Of a DNA stretch of 64,000 bases, positions 12,401-25,400 are shown one piece after another. Each line of letters begins with the position of its first letter. Position 1 is the stretch's first letter. Position numbers and translations under genes: made by a program. The notes under the pieces were generated by a model. That model did not search any database. It saw only the letters and a program-made list of their open reading frames with translations, and was not told the DNA's origin. The stretch is taken from contig NC_087104.1 of the NCBI RefSeq assembly GCF_963855985.1, forward strand, positions 8,618,001 through 8,682,000, written 5' to 3'. Source of the stretch: Ostrinia nubilalis. Taxonomy: Eukaryota > Arthropoda > Insecta > Lepidoptera > Crambidae.

Positions 12401-15400
12401 GAGAGCGGATAGGGTAGAAGCTAGTTCTTAATGTCAAATGTTGATTTGAAAAAAAAAAAGTATTAGGCAGTCAAGAAATTAGCCTAAAAGATGTGATACA
12501 AAAATACTGACTTCTGAATATAAGTATTGATATCCATGGTCAGTCGATAGATGGTGTCTTGTATGAGCATGGTGACGTCATTGATGGCTACCACACGTAA
12601 GATGTCTTCGAAGTACGAAAACACATAGAACTCGTTGCCGGTCGCTTCGGCTATGCGCTGAGGCGGACACGGCAGGCAGGTTTTCTTCATCCATCGTGGG
12701 AAGGTTGTCAATCTGCAACAATTTATTAATTTAATATGTTTAGTTCACATTACTATCCTCCCCTGTGTAATAAACGACTAATCCTCAAATACCTGTTGAG
12801 GAAGCGCTTGATGTTGTATGTACCTGACGAGGTTGCAGACCTCGGGCGGTCACCTGGAACATCGGCGTCTTGTCACTCGGCATCTGTCCCCTGTCCCCTG
12901 CCCTGTGTACACGACCGCTGTACCCACCTGTTGAGGAAGTGCTTGATGTTGTACCCGACGATGTTGCAGACCTCGGGCGAGGTGGGCCGCATGGTGATGT
13001 CGGGCGACACCAGCGCGGCGTCCACTTGGAACATTGGCGTCTTGTCGCTCGGCATCTGTCCCCTGTCCCCTGCCCTGTGTACACGACCGCTGTACCTACC
13101 TGTTGAGGAAGTGCTTGATGTTGTACCCGACGATGTTGCAGACCTCGGGCGAGGTGGGCCGCATGGTGATGTCGGGCGGCACCAGCGCGGCGTCCACTTG
13201 GAACATCGGCGTCTTGTCGCTCGGCATCTGTCCCCTGTCCCCTGCCCTGTGTATACGACCGCTGTACCTACCTGTTGAGGAAGTGCTTGATGTTGTACCC
13301 GACGATGTTGCAGACCTCGGGCGAGGTGGGCAGCATGGTGATGTCGGGAGGCACCAGCGCGGCGTCCACTTGGAACATCAGCGTCTGTCCCCTGTCCCCT
13401 GCCCTGTGTACACGACCGCTGTACCTACCTGTTGAGGAAGTGCTTGATGTTGTACCCGACGATGTTGCAGACCTCGGGCGAGGTGGGCAGCATGGTGATG
13501 TCGGGAGGCACCAGCGCGGCGTCCACTTGGAACATCAGCGTCTGTCCCCTGTCCCCTGCCCTGTGTACACGACCGCTGTACCTACCTGTTGAGGAAGTGC
13601 TTGATGTTGTACCCGACGATGTTGCAGACCTCGGGCGAGGTGGGCCGCATGGTGATATCAGGCGGCACTAGCGCGGCATCCACTTGGAACATGGGTGTTT
13701 TGTCGCTTAACATTTGCTGGAACTGCTCCAAATTTTCCAGGGTGAATCTGTTATGTAAATTGCCAGTTAGACGTCTAACTTCACACAATATGTAGACTAC
13801 GCGTGTGTGTTTTACAAAGGCAAGTAAGCATAGGTTCACATAGGTCACAAATTTGGACAGCAATGATAAATGCAATGAAATAGCAACAATGATCAATGTA
13901 TAGCCTGACCAGGAACATAAAAACCCTCGCCATGTTGCGGAAAACTAATGGTACTAATTTCTTTTAATGGCAACAGTAACTGAAAACTTCATTGACATGT
14001 CACCTTGCATGTCAGTCTATTGCTGTCAAAGTGTAAACAAACTTTATTTTAAATGTGCGCAATTGATTTTGTGAATGAAATTGCTAAAATATTTTTATAG
14101 TCGTGAAAGAAAAGTTGTTCACAATGTGTTAAAGTATTTGTCGAAGAGAAATACTAAGGATTCGGACAATATTTTCATTGAATAATGTTTCCGACAAAGG
14201 TTGTCAAATTGACTGACATGTTTATCGTATAGTACAGTCCACTATGAAAATTAGCTGTGGTTTGTTTCAACTACCAATTTTAAAATTTTTTGTCACTTTC
14301 TAAGTGTTGAATTTTATGGAATTGGGAAAGAAGTACCGAGTTTGAAGCGTTCATGAGCAGACATTGCAGTTGAATATTCAAGTTCTGAATTTGATTATTG
14401 ATGAATAATAAAATAAATCCTACTAGCTCGATTGATGGTTTCATTTAATTTATTTAAACCAGGTTACCTATAATAATATTTTTTCGTTAATTTATGAAAA
14501 TATCAAATTAGCCCGTAATCCTGAATCCTGATACATAAAGTTAGCCTATTAATTTAACACAGGTACGACTGTACTCAGTGTTGCACTATCAAATGCAATT
14601 GACGCGCCTCTATGCCAGGGTTTTTATGTTCCTGGTCAGGCTATAATGATAAGCTCGGCTCGCCAGTTTAGGGAATGAAGAAAAAATCAAATTGCCTCTG
14701 GTAAATAGGAGAGACGTGCTCATGCAGTGGACACCAAAATTAAAGAAAGAAAGCATATGCTTACGTCCAACCTAATACCCATGTGACCAGCAAATAAATC
14801 ATCAATGTACTGATGACTGTACGAGTACATGAAACTGCAGGTGTAGCGCACAGCTAAGTCGGTTCTTACGGTAGTGGAGTAGTGCGGGAGTGTTATGCAT
14901 GAGCTGTATTGTAGCAGACATTTTAAACACTAACTTGACAAGGCACTTGAATATCTTCCTCTCCCAATACGTGTAATATGACGTCATGACATTCGATTTC
15001 CCAGTGCTAGTGCCCAATATCAAATACTCGAGCTTCATGAGGATGGGCCCGATGCGGTCGAATATCCGAGACAGTGATGCAACCCGTTCGAGGCGTTCGT
15101 TTTCAACCTCCACAAAGTACGTCTAGAAGAAAAAAGGAGAGACGGAAAAAATATTTATCATCTCTATCTACGCTTATTTTATCATGCCTAGAGATAGAAA
15201 TGGAATGAAATGGAGCTTTGATAGATTCAAAATTGTGTCACACACAGCCTTTACTTATTAACTTACTTATTTGATACTTATTAACAACTTCGTGAGCAAT
15301 AATATATCATTACAAGAAACTAATAGAACATTTGAGGCATTCTCAGTAGTCAACCTTTAAATATTTCTTTAACATTACTTTAAAATACCTTGCATGGATA

Positions 15401-18400
15401 CAGCCAAGTATCGTCCGGTTCCTTAGTAACAGGATCAACGTAGTTCTGAGGACGCACGATCGGGAACAAGTCGAACAGTTCCACTTGGTCGATCAGGAAC
15501 TGGATCTCTTTCTCAACCATCTTCAATTGCTTGTATACAGCTCGAAGGGAACTTTCACCTAAAATAAATACAATGTTGTACCTAGTCCAGCACTTGACCT
15601 GGAAATATCCCAAGTTCTAGGTAAAACTTGGCAATATCATAGAGCGTCAGATGCCTTCCATACAGTCCCAAATCTTTAGCTGTTATATGCTATGTCTATT
15701 ACAATAAGGAAAACCCAGTGGACACTAAGGTTCGGCGTTCGATTAGCGCGATATAGCATCATGTAGTGACTCTTGCACGAGTCACAAAAGGGCTCTGAAA
15801 GTACACTGTAAGTAAAGTCGGGTCTCCAGTGCGTGTTTTGCTCTACACAATCAACAAAAACATGTCAACATTCAATAAAATTTCCTACCTTAAATTTCCC
15901 GGAGACCCGACTTAAGAGACTCAATCAGAAAGCCACTCTATAAACCTTGGCTAGTTACAGGGTTGACGTTTTTATACTAGAAGACTTCTCTTACCTTTAG
16001 TGATGTCTTTGATATAGTCATTAATGCCAAGAGCAGTCCACGTAACCCTGGTAAGTCCCGGCAAGATGTGTCTCTCCATGTCCAGAAGATGTCGCTTCAT
16101 CAGATGCGTCTCTGAAGGACTGAGCGAGGCTACGTTTTCGTTATACTTGGTTATAACCTCCTGTAAGGCCTCTAATTCGTAGTATAGGCGAGATTTTTGC
16201 ATAGCCACGTCTCGGATGTTTGATGGGACATCGAACCCTAAAAGTAGGAACATAAGGTACATAATAATATTTACTGAATATAATCATTTAAACTGATGGT
16301 ATTATTAATTACCAAGTTGCTCCATCAATTCGGCTTCGTGAATTACTTGAAAGATGTCCCTGTTGAAATTGGGATGGAACTCCAAATCGTATTCTTGCAT
16401 CAATTTGTGTACTGTTAGGTCTCGCCATGTTACATCGGTCTGAAAACCACAACCATCATAAGAAACATTGAAATCTTTTAAGTCTTGTTAGTTGAAAGAA
16501 CAGGTAGGCAGTAGCTACTAATCTATTAGTCTGTTAGCTATCTATCTTATCGATTTTTAGGGTAGGAACTGCCAACTGCCTATACACACCCCTGTTCAAA
16601 GGCATTGTAAAACAGATGGCTCTTACCAATCCTTCTTTCGCCAACAGTGACACTGAACTCGGCGATCGAACATTTTCGTAGTGTTGACCGGGAATCCTCA
16701 TCAACATTACTGTAAATAAAAAATGGAACAATTAAGTATCACACATTTCAATATGTCCTCCTGTTTGGTTGGTTGGTTATTAAAAAAAAACCTTTGCTCC
16801 GTTTCGCCTTGGTGGAAACCAGGCCTCATTCTCAACTAGAAAGTTTAACGTTATACCGTAGTTCTAATTTAACGGTCATACAGTTAGAAAAAATAATGAT
16901 AGAATGCTCACATGCTTTATCCCTTCGCCTCTTGTCGGCGATCTCCTTATTGACGATGTCAGCGGGATGCAGCGAAGCCAGCGACGCCTTTTTCTTGGCC
17001 ATGTGCGCTCTCCCCGCCGCAGTCACTTGCATGCCCCGGCCGCCGCTGGGTGGCGGCTCTGATATAACAAAAATTGTATTAAAACTTACAAACTAATTAA
17101 GATTGTCCGTCTGTAAGTGCTATTGTGCGGTAGGTCGCCTATGCCCTGGACTGACCAGGTCAAAACCGCACTCAATGGTTTACTCCACGAGTGCACAAGA
17201 AAGGCTGCAGTGCGGGAGGAATGGCAACAGATTGTGAGGCTTGCCACCGGACCGGGTGCGACCCAAAAATGTATGTGCCACAAATATAAAATAATTAATG
17301 CTTTTTATAAAAAGTTTAACTCACCTTCTACTAATAGCATAGATTGCATGAAATAAAATACAAATCAATTAATTAACTAAAAGAAGTTTAAACATTTTAG
17401 TAGACGACATTGTGAACTTTTGCTAGTAAGTAGTTATTCAATTATTTTAAACCTACTAACCATCTTCCTTTTTGAACATGACCTTCAAAATGTTCCTCTT
17501 CATCATGTTATCTACGAATTCAGACGCGGTCTGCACCCATTCCTTGTATTTGTTGTCTTCGTACTCCTTGATGAGTTTAGAGAAAGCCTTGTATTGGATG
17601 AACGCTTCTTTCTTCTGTTCACATTCGTTCAGTTCTGGGACCTGGATAAAAAACAAAAGTTATAACCGAATGATCGAAGTAGAATTGAAATCATTTGGTA
17701 TTATTTATTGTGCTTTAAATCGAGCACAAGCTAAGTCTAATAAGACTCGGTACGATTAATGCTCAACCTTCTCAATCTTAGGCTCGGTTTCCTCCAAAGC
17801 GGAGCAGAGCGGAGAAGTGTCAGACCGTCCAATTTATCTATAGAATTAGACAGCGGGAGCCGTGCGTGAAATCTGATTGGTGATTCAAATACTTCTCTGC
17901 TCCACTCCGCTCTGCTCCGTCTTGATGGAAATCGGGTCTTATGTGGGCATAATATGATCCAGTTCGGTACGTTACAAGAAAAATTTCTTGGTTTCACAAA
18001 CTGCCACGTGACTAGATACTAATGCCCATTTTCACCTTCAATCGCTAATTTTTAAGTGACCCCTATGGTAACAAATAACAGGAACTTTGTTTACATAGGG
18101 GACACTTAAAAATTAGGGATTGATGGTGAAAACGGGCATAAGACTCTCAGGACTTACCTTCTGGAACCTCATGATAGGTTGTTTCATCTTGTTGAACAAA
18201 GCTCGTGCCCAGTAGATAGCACCAGCGACCGGTGGGTGGTTCCGAAGTAGAGGTGGATTTTTACGAAATCGCTGCAAAAATACAAAATACACGATTACAG
18301 AATAAAGACGGATTGTGAAATACTCCTTTATTCATAGGTAGGTATTGAAAGTTTACTTTTGATCAAAGATCAAATTAATGGGACGGGCTTGTTATTGATA

Positions 18401-19375
18401 GGAAGTTGGTCCTTACGGTAAACTTGTCTTCGATAGCAGTGATCTCCTTGATGAACTGGCGCATGACCAGGTCAAACTTGGTTGACAGCTGCCGACGTAT
18501 GGACTCGCGAGTGTCAAACTCCAGGAACTTAAGCAACACTGTCAAAGCTTCTTCTGAAGACCTGAGCAGAATAATTTGAGTTGGATTATGATTTTCACAT
18601 AGCAATAACTACAACAGTGCTAGATATTTGACATTAAGCCTAGACGCAAACTAAAGACTTTTAGTCGGCCGATAGTTGAGCCCGATTCTAATTTGTATGA
18701 AGAATCCAATGTGCGGACTTTCATACATCTCCATAGTGATTAACAGCCCGACTCAATCATCGACCAACTAAAAGTCGGTGGTTTGCGTCTAGCTAAGAAT
18801 ATGGGAGAAATATGCGAATATGAGACCTTCCCAAACTGTCTGGCCAGAGTGGGGATTGCAGGCCAAACCAGAGAGGGTTGCTTCTGCTAAATTAGAAATA
18901 GTCACCCTCATTCAGTGGAAAGTAATGCCCGTTTTCACCTTCATTCCCTAATTTTTAAGTGACCCTATGGTAACTCATAACAGGAATTTTGTTTTCATAG
19001 GGGTCACTTAAAAATTTGAGAATGAGGGTGACTATTTCTAATTTAGCAGAAGCTTAAATAACCTAATTATGAATGCTTACCTTAAGTTACCAAAGCTTTG
19101 ATTAATATAGTTCTTCGCTTCTTCCTCCAAATAGCGCACTTCGCTCCAAAAGTCTCCCATAATGACGTCCCAGTTTTCTTTATTGTCGAACACAAATACA
19201 CTGAAGTCTATGGTGCGTATGGGATAAACAAGATTCTTGACGCGTTTGCGCACGTCATCGATCTGCGTTGGGTCGCTGATGATCGATTTCAGTTCGAGAC
19301 CGAAAATGCGCTCGAAGTCTATTAGGACCTGGGAAATGTCAATTTTTGATTAGATGATGGGTTAAAGAAAGAAAT

Positions 19376-19424
<49 letters not shown>

Positions 19425-22400
19425 AAGAGTCAGAGAGAAAAAGAGAGAGAGAGAAAGAAAGAGAGAGAAAGAGATAGAGAGAAAAAGAGATAGAGAGTTT
19501 GTAAAGGGTGATAAAAACGCGAAACCACACTTCTAACGAAAGTTTTAGTGCACACTACGAATACCAGTGACTAACAGAATTCTCTGCGGAGGAACACGAG
19601 AGGGGGAAGCGAGAGATAGTAAGAAATAAAGAGAGAGAGAGAGGTAAATAATAAACCATTAACAAACCTGAACGACATCGCCCAGATCCCTAGCAACAGT
19701 CCCTATGTAGTCGGTACGCGTGTAGAGTAGTGGTTGGACGAATTCCCAGCGGGTGCCTTTTCCACTGAGTTCGATGTTTCGCCGGGTCTCTTTGTACAGT
19801 GTAGTGTCACATTTCAAACGTGTGTGAGAAAGAAGAGACTAATAATAGGTTAACAAACCTGAACGACATCGCCTAGATCCCTAGCAACAGTCCCTATGTA
19901 GTCAGTGCGAGTGAACAGTAGCGGTTGGTCGAATTCCCAGCGGGCGCCTTTTCCACTGAGTTCGATGTTCCGACGGGTCTCTTTGTACAATGTAGTGCCA
20001 CATTTGCAACGTGTGTGAGAGAAAAGAGATTAATAATAGGTTAACAAACCTGAACGACATCGCCCAAGTCTCTAGCAACAGTCCCTATGTAGTCGGTACG
20101 CGTAAACAGTAGCGGTTGATCGAATTCCCAGCGTGCGCCTTTTCCACTGAGTTCGATGTTCCGCCGGGTTTCTTTGTAAAGTATGTGCCACATCTCCATT
20201 ATTTTCTGACCGGCTCGAGCTAGGGTTAGCACTTCTTCGTTTGGCTTGCTGAAATAAACAATCGAGTTGCTTAAGAATATTTAATAGCTATTGCAATCAT
20301 GTTTATAGTAAGTTTCACTTTACACTTTGATCTTAGCCAAAAGGCCGAGAAGCGATGTTATAGTAAGTTATTAGGTAGTAAAATTAAGTTGACAATCGTT
20401 GTCGTTCAACGCAATGAGGGTTTCCTTATTGCGGTCACCTGTAGTTGGCACCACTGGCGAGTGATAGGACCTTACTCGACAGTAGTGCCAATCTCATGAT
20501 TGCAAATGCAGTAGTCCTCCTATCGTTTAATCAGCAGACTTAACCACTGTCTTAGCCATAAGCAAGTAACAGTACCTTACTCGCTATTAGGAAAACCCTT
20601 ATAAAGTAACACACACACACATATTGTTATTACAAAATCATACTCACTCAAACAACTTATGCACATTCAGGAACCGCTCAAGCTTGTCACAAAGAGCCCA
20701 CGAGATCCTCGATAGAAGCGGCACCATCGTCTCATCGGTGCGGTAGCCCTTAGATAAGACCCACATCATGTATATGCTTTCTACCAGTTCTGGAAGCATT
20801 TCTATCACTTGCTGTAGGGGCGAGTCGTCTTCGATCACCTGTATTGGAAAGTGAACTTTATGATATCTGTATTGAAGATGAAAATCAAATGTTAGTGTCT
20901 CATAGGCGCAGTAGAATGGACTACATCATGTAAATGCTTTCCACCAGTTCTGGCAGCCTGTCTATCACTTGCTGCAGGGGCAAGTCGTCTTCGAGCACCT
21001 GTATTGGAAAGTGTGCTTTATGATATCTAGATTAAAAATGAAAATCAAATGTTGGTGTCTCATAGGCGCAGTAGAATGGACTATACATCATGTAGATGCT
21101 TTCCACCAGTTCTGGCAACATGTATATCACTTGCTGCAGGGGCGAGTCGTCTTCGATCACCTGTATTGGAAAGTGAACTTTATGATATCTGTATTGAAGA
21201 TGAAAATCAAATGTTAGTGTCTCATAGGCGCAGTAGAATGGACTACATCATGTAAATGCTTTCCACCAGTTCTGGCAGCCTGTCTATCACTTGCTGCAGA
21301 GGGGAATCGTCTTCGATTACCTGTATTGGAAAGTGTGCTTTGTGATATTTAGATTAAAGATGAAAATATAATTTCAGTGACTTCTATGGGCCACAAGTCT
21401 CATCGGTGCGGTAGCCCTTAGACAGGACACATCATGTATATGCTTTCTACCAGTTTTGGCAACATGTAGTAACTGGACTGGAATGCCTGGAATACTTACC
21501 TTACCAATCTTATAAAATGTAAATAAAATAATCATGTTTACACTACCTAAAGACCTTTTTATGTACCTACTGTAACATTGGATTGTGAAAGAAAGAAATA
21601 AACGCTTTATTGACTTTTTTTACGTCGGGAAATGCTTTGCGAATAACAGTGGGCTATGGGACATTCCCCACCAGACTTGCGCGATTAAACATCCGAATGT
21701 TGTCCGGGGTTCTTCATGTGGAGGTCCCCCATCATCGCACCTTAGGTATACTATGTGTACCACCCTAGACTGTGGTCTTACAGGCAAATACCTGCCTTTT
21801 GACGCATAAAAATCATGGTGATCTGAAAATGACTTCAATATAAATTATGTTAACGATTACTTACAGTAAAAAACCGCATCAAGGTCGAGAGGAACTTCAG
21901 GTTGTCCCCAGCCAAATTGTATTGCTCTACTAGCACCTCTTTGTAACTCCTAAACTCCTGCAACATGACAAATAAACATATTTACAAATAAAAATAATTA
22001 CATAATTTCAGGCATAATGTCTATTGTAAATTAGGTTCATATAGTTCGTCCTAAATCAGAGATCAAAAAAATTATGCCACCTAGTAGTTTTCTCGCACAC
22101 TAACTTTTGCTATCAAATATTATTGTGTACACATATTTCACTCATTAATTCGCCAACGTCCATACCACGTTGAAAACACCGGTTCTCGTCCGATCACCGA
22201 AGTTAAGCAACGTCGGGCGCGGTCAGTACTTGGATGGGTGACCGCCTGGGAACACCGCGTGATGTTGGCTTTTTGCTATTTTTTTTCATTCCACACTAAA
22301 TAATTGAGGAATACGATTTGACTTCGAAATAAAACACAATACGAAAAGTAGATTAGACAGAGAGTTATTTGCCAAAAAGTTCCCCTGCTCAGTTCTACGT

Positions 22401-25400
22401 GATGGAGATTGTGTGTTATTTAATATTATGCCAGGCCTGGCTCACTCCGCGCGGTACATCCGATAATTACCTACAGCGAAGCGCCCCGCCGGCGGGTATT
22501 ATATCAGTCGAGTGTCACGCGCGCGCCCGTCAGGACGCTGGCGTGCGTTGTAGTACCTAATTCTATGATCGAAGTATTATTTAAAAATGGACATTAAGAG
22601 AAAGAAATATTATTGTGCGGCGTTCGGGTGTTTAAATTCGAAAATAAATCTACAGGATTTATCTTTTTTTTCGCTTCCCAAAGATGCTGAAAGGTATGTT
22701 GGCCATGTAGGTAATCAATAATTCTTAGGATAGTATAGGAACCTAACCTACCATGACTACTGCTCAGAATGCGTTCGTTCGTTTCAGCCAATTAATGACG
22801 TCCACTGCTGGACAAAGGCCTCTCCCAAGGTTTTCCATAATGAATGCGTACTTACCTATATACGTACCTCATTACAAATAAGTAGATTAATTATTTTTTA
22901 CTAGACACTACTAGACAGCAACCCTAACAGCGTAAGAAGAGGTCAGAGGCACGCGATAGAAAGAGACAAAACTTGTAGGCGAATAAAATTGTAGGTACGT
23001 AGTGCTGTGCGAGCTGAATTCCACTGTATCGCGTCGTAGCAAGACTCGCATTTATTTAAATCGTCTAGCGGAGTAATCCTTCTGTACCTGTACTATTACT
23101 TATTCTGTGATTATGCTGTCAATAAGTCGACAACAAGAAAATTGGCAATCGCAGTTATTTTACCATAATAATCTCCAAGTATAAAGCAAATGCAAATGCA
23201 AATAATTGACATTATTGTAAAATTTAATTATTATTTAAACACCTAAGACGCTAGCGCCATCTACACAACATCAACTAAATCATTACCTATGTCATGTTTT
23301 GGGTGTATAAGGTTGAAGAAATTCACGGTGATATAATTTATTGAATTTTTACGATAATAATTTAGATGAAAATGCTATAATGTAAAAGTATTAAGCGACA
23401 AAAAAATAAGGAAGAGCATTTTACTCATTATGCAACACTTACGTTTATGTTACGGTTAATGTGATAAATTGAAAATTATTAATAATAACCGGCTATTATG
23501 AATAATTCCCGACAGTCGCGGTGAAAGTGATAAATTAATCACATTTAACAGTGATTATTTAATAATTCAACCTTAGTACTAACAATTTTTTTTTTTTTTT
23601 TTTTTTATCCACAACGAGGAAGCTCTTGGTCTGTATCTCACCTGATGGTAAGTGACGATCAGGCCGAAGGTGGAAGCGAGCTTCACCCGGAATCCTCAAC
23701 CACGGAGGAACTGGCTATCTTACCTCTAACTGCCGGAACACAACAATGCTGTAAACATTGTTGTTATGGCGACAGACTTAGGTAAGATGGTGGTAGCTAG
23801 CCAGGCGGACTTAGAACAAGCCCTACCACCAACCAAACCGAACAGAAAAATCTGCCCCCACTGGGAATCGAACCCGGGACCTCTGCGTCTGAAGCAGGTG
23901 GTCTTACCACTAGACCACAGAGGCGGTTGAATAAAAGAGAACAACATCTTGTGTACGTGTTCGTGTACAGCCAAACTTTTAAACGTTTTGATATCATATA
24001 TTAAATATAATTTGGCATAATGAGTTTGGAATGTTTCTTGCATAATATTACTTTTCCATGATGCCTATAAAATAATGTTTTGATTTAAAGTGAAAAATAG
24101 GTTAAGGTGCGGCGGGGGTGGCCCTTGGGCCACCCCTAAGCCGCCTATTTAGTTATATACACACATAAATGACCTCATATTAATCACATTTACCAAATCC
24201 AGCGGTAATTATTCATAATAACCGGCGATTATTCATAATTTTCACATTTATCACTTTGACCGTAACATTTATACAAACGTGATAGGCCACCTACCGGTGT
24301 ACTGACAAACTAACTTATTTGCTGCGTATTGTGTACGCATATTTCGCTAATCCATTCGCCAACGTCCATACCACGTTGAAAACACCGGTTCTAGTCCGAT
24401 CACCGAAGTTAAGCAACGTCGGGCGCGGTCAGTACTTGGATGGGTGACCGCCTGGGAACACCGCGTGATGTTGGCTTTTTGCTATTTTGTACAATAATAA
24501 TGACTTACATCCAAAGCGGGCGAGCCGGTTTTTTGCAGCATTGATAGTATTTTGACGACCATGGGTTGCTTTAGCTGTTCCACCAGTAGCGATATTTCGG
24601 CGTCTCTTTCACGCCAGTACTTGTATTCGGCAACTGGACCTTCGCCTTCTCGCGTCTAGAATAAAATAAGAAATATTTTTACAAAAGTTATAAAATATTT
24701 GTATTATGTTAAAGCAGAAAGCATTAGGGTGCTGACAATGCAGGGCGGTTGTCGTATAAATAAATCCATGGGGTCAGTGGTCGACATGAAGTCGAAACGA
24801 ACGTACCTTTCCCATCTGTTGCGTGAGGATGCCATCGATGTGCGTCTGCCACATAGCGACCGCCTCCTCAAGCTGAGCCGTGACCTCTGGGTCAGCGAAA
24901 CCCACGTGGCCAGGTTGTTCCTCCATAAACGAATCCATATTCGGCATGGGCAGCTGGATCTCACCTTCGATGTGTTCTATTGTCCTGTATAAAGAACAGC
25001 ATTTATGGTGGCTGTAGGCATTTTTACTAATAAGTAGTCAATTTTGTTGTGAGAAAAAAAAAGAGTGATTTTAAAAGGTTTTGGCAAAATATGACTGGCA
25101 GGTTAATCGCTAACAAGTCCCCATAGTAAATGAATGCTGTGTGTCTTGTTGGTAGTACCGGTTGGAATAAAGACAAAAAGTATCTCTTTATCTTCAACAG
25201 CAGTAATTTCCAACGAAATAACTGTTGACTATAGTATGGCGTGACCAATAAATATATAATGCAGTTATACACACCAATCAACGATGGAAACAAGTTCTTT
25301 GATGTCAGTGGTGACTTCCTCTGCTGTGGATTTTTGTTCATCCGTTTTCACTACAGCACTATCAGGCGCCATGGCAAATTCCTGGAAATAAAAAAGGATT

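Noticed and set aside
12736..13671. Series of plus-strand open frames across the exon 26 repeats
   Set aside because: They are antisense by-products of the tandem copies; the minus strand gives the dynein sequence with correct splice sites.
21585..21838. Short open frames on both strands
   Set aside because: No splice signals or recognised domain; probably an old repeat, but I could not define its ends.
23860..23931. tRNA gene on the minus strand
   Set aside because: The tRNA-like head has A and B boxes but weak acceptor pairing and continues into a SINE body with an A-run, so it is a SINE, not a tRNA gene.
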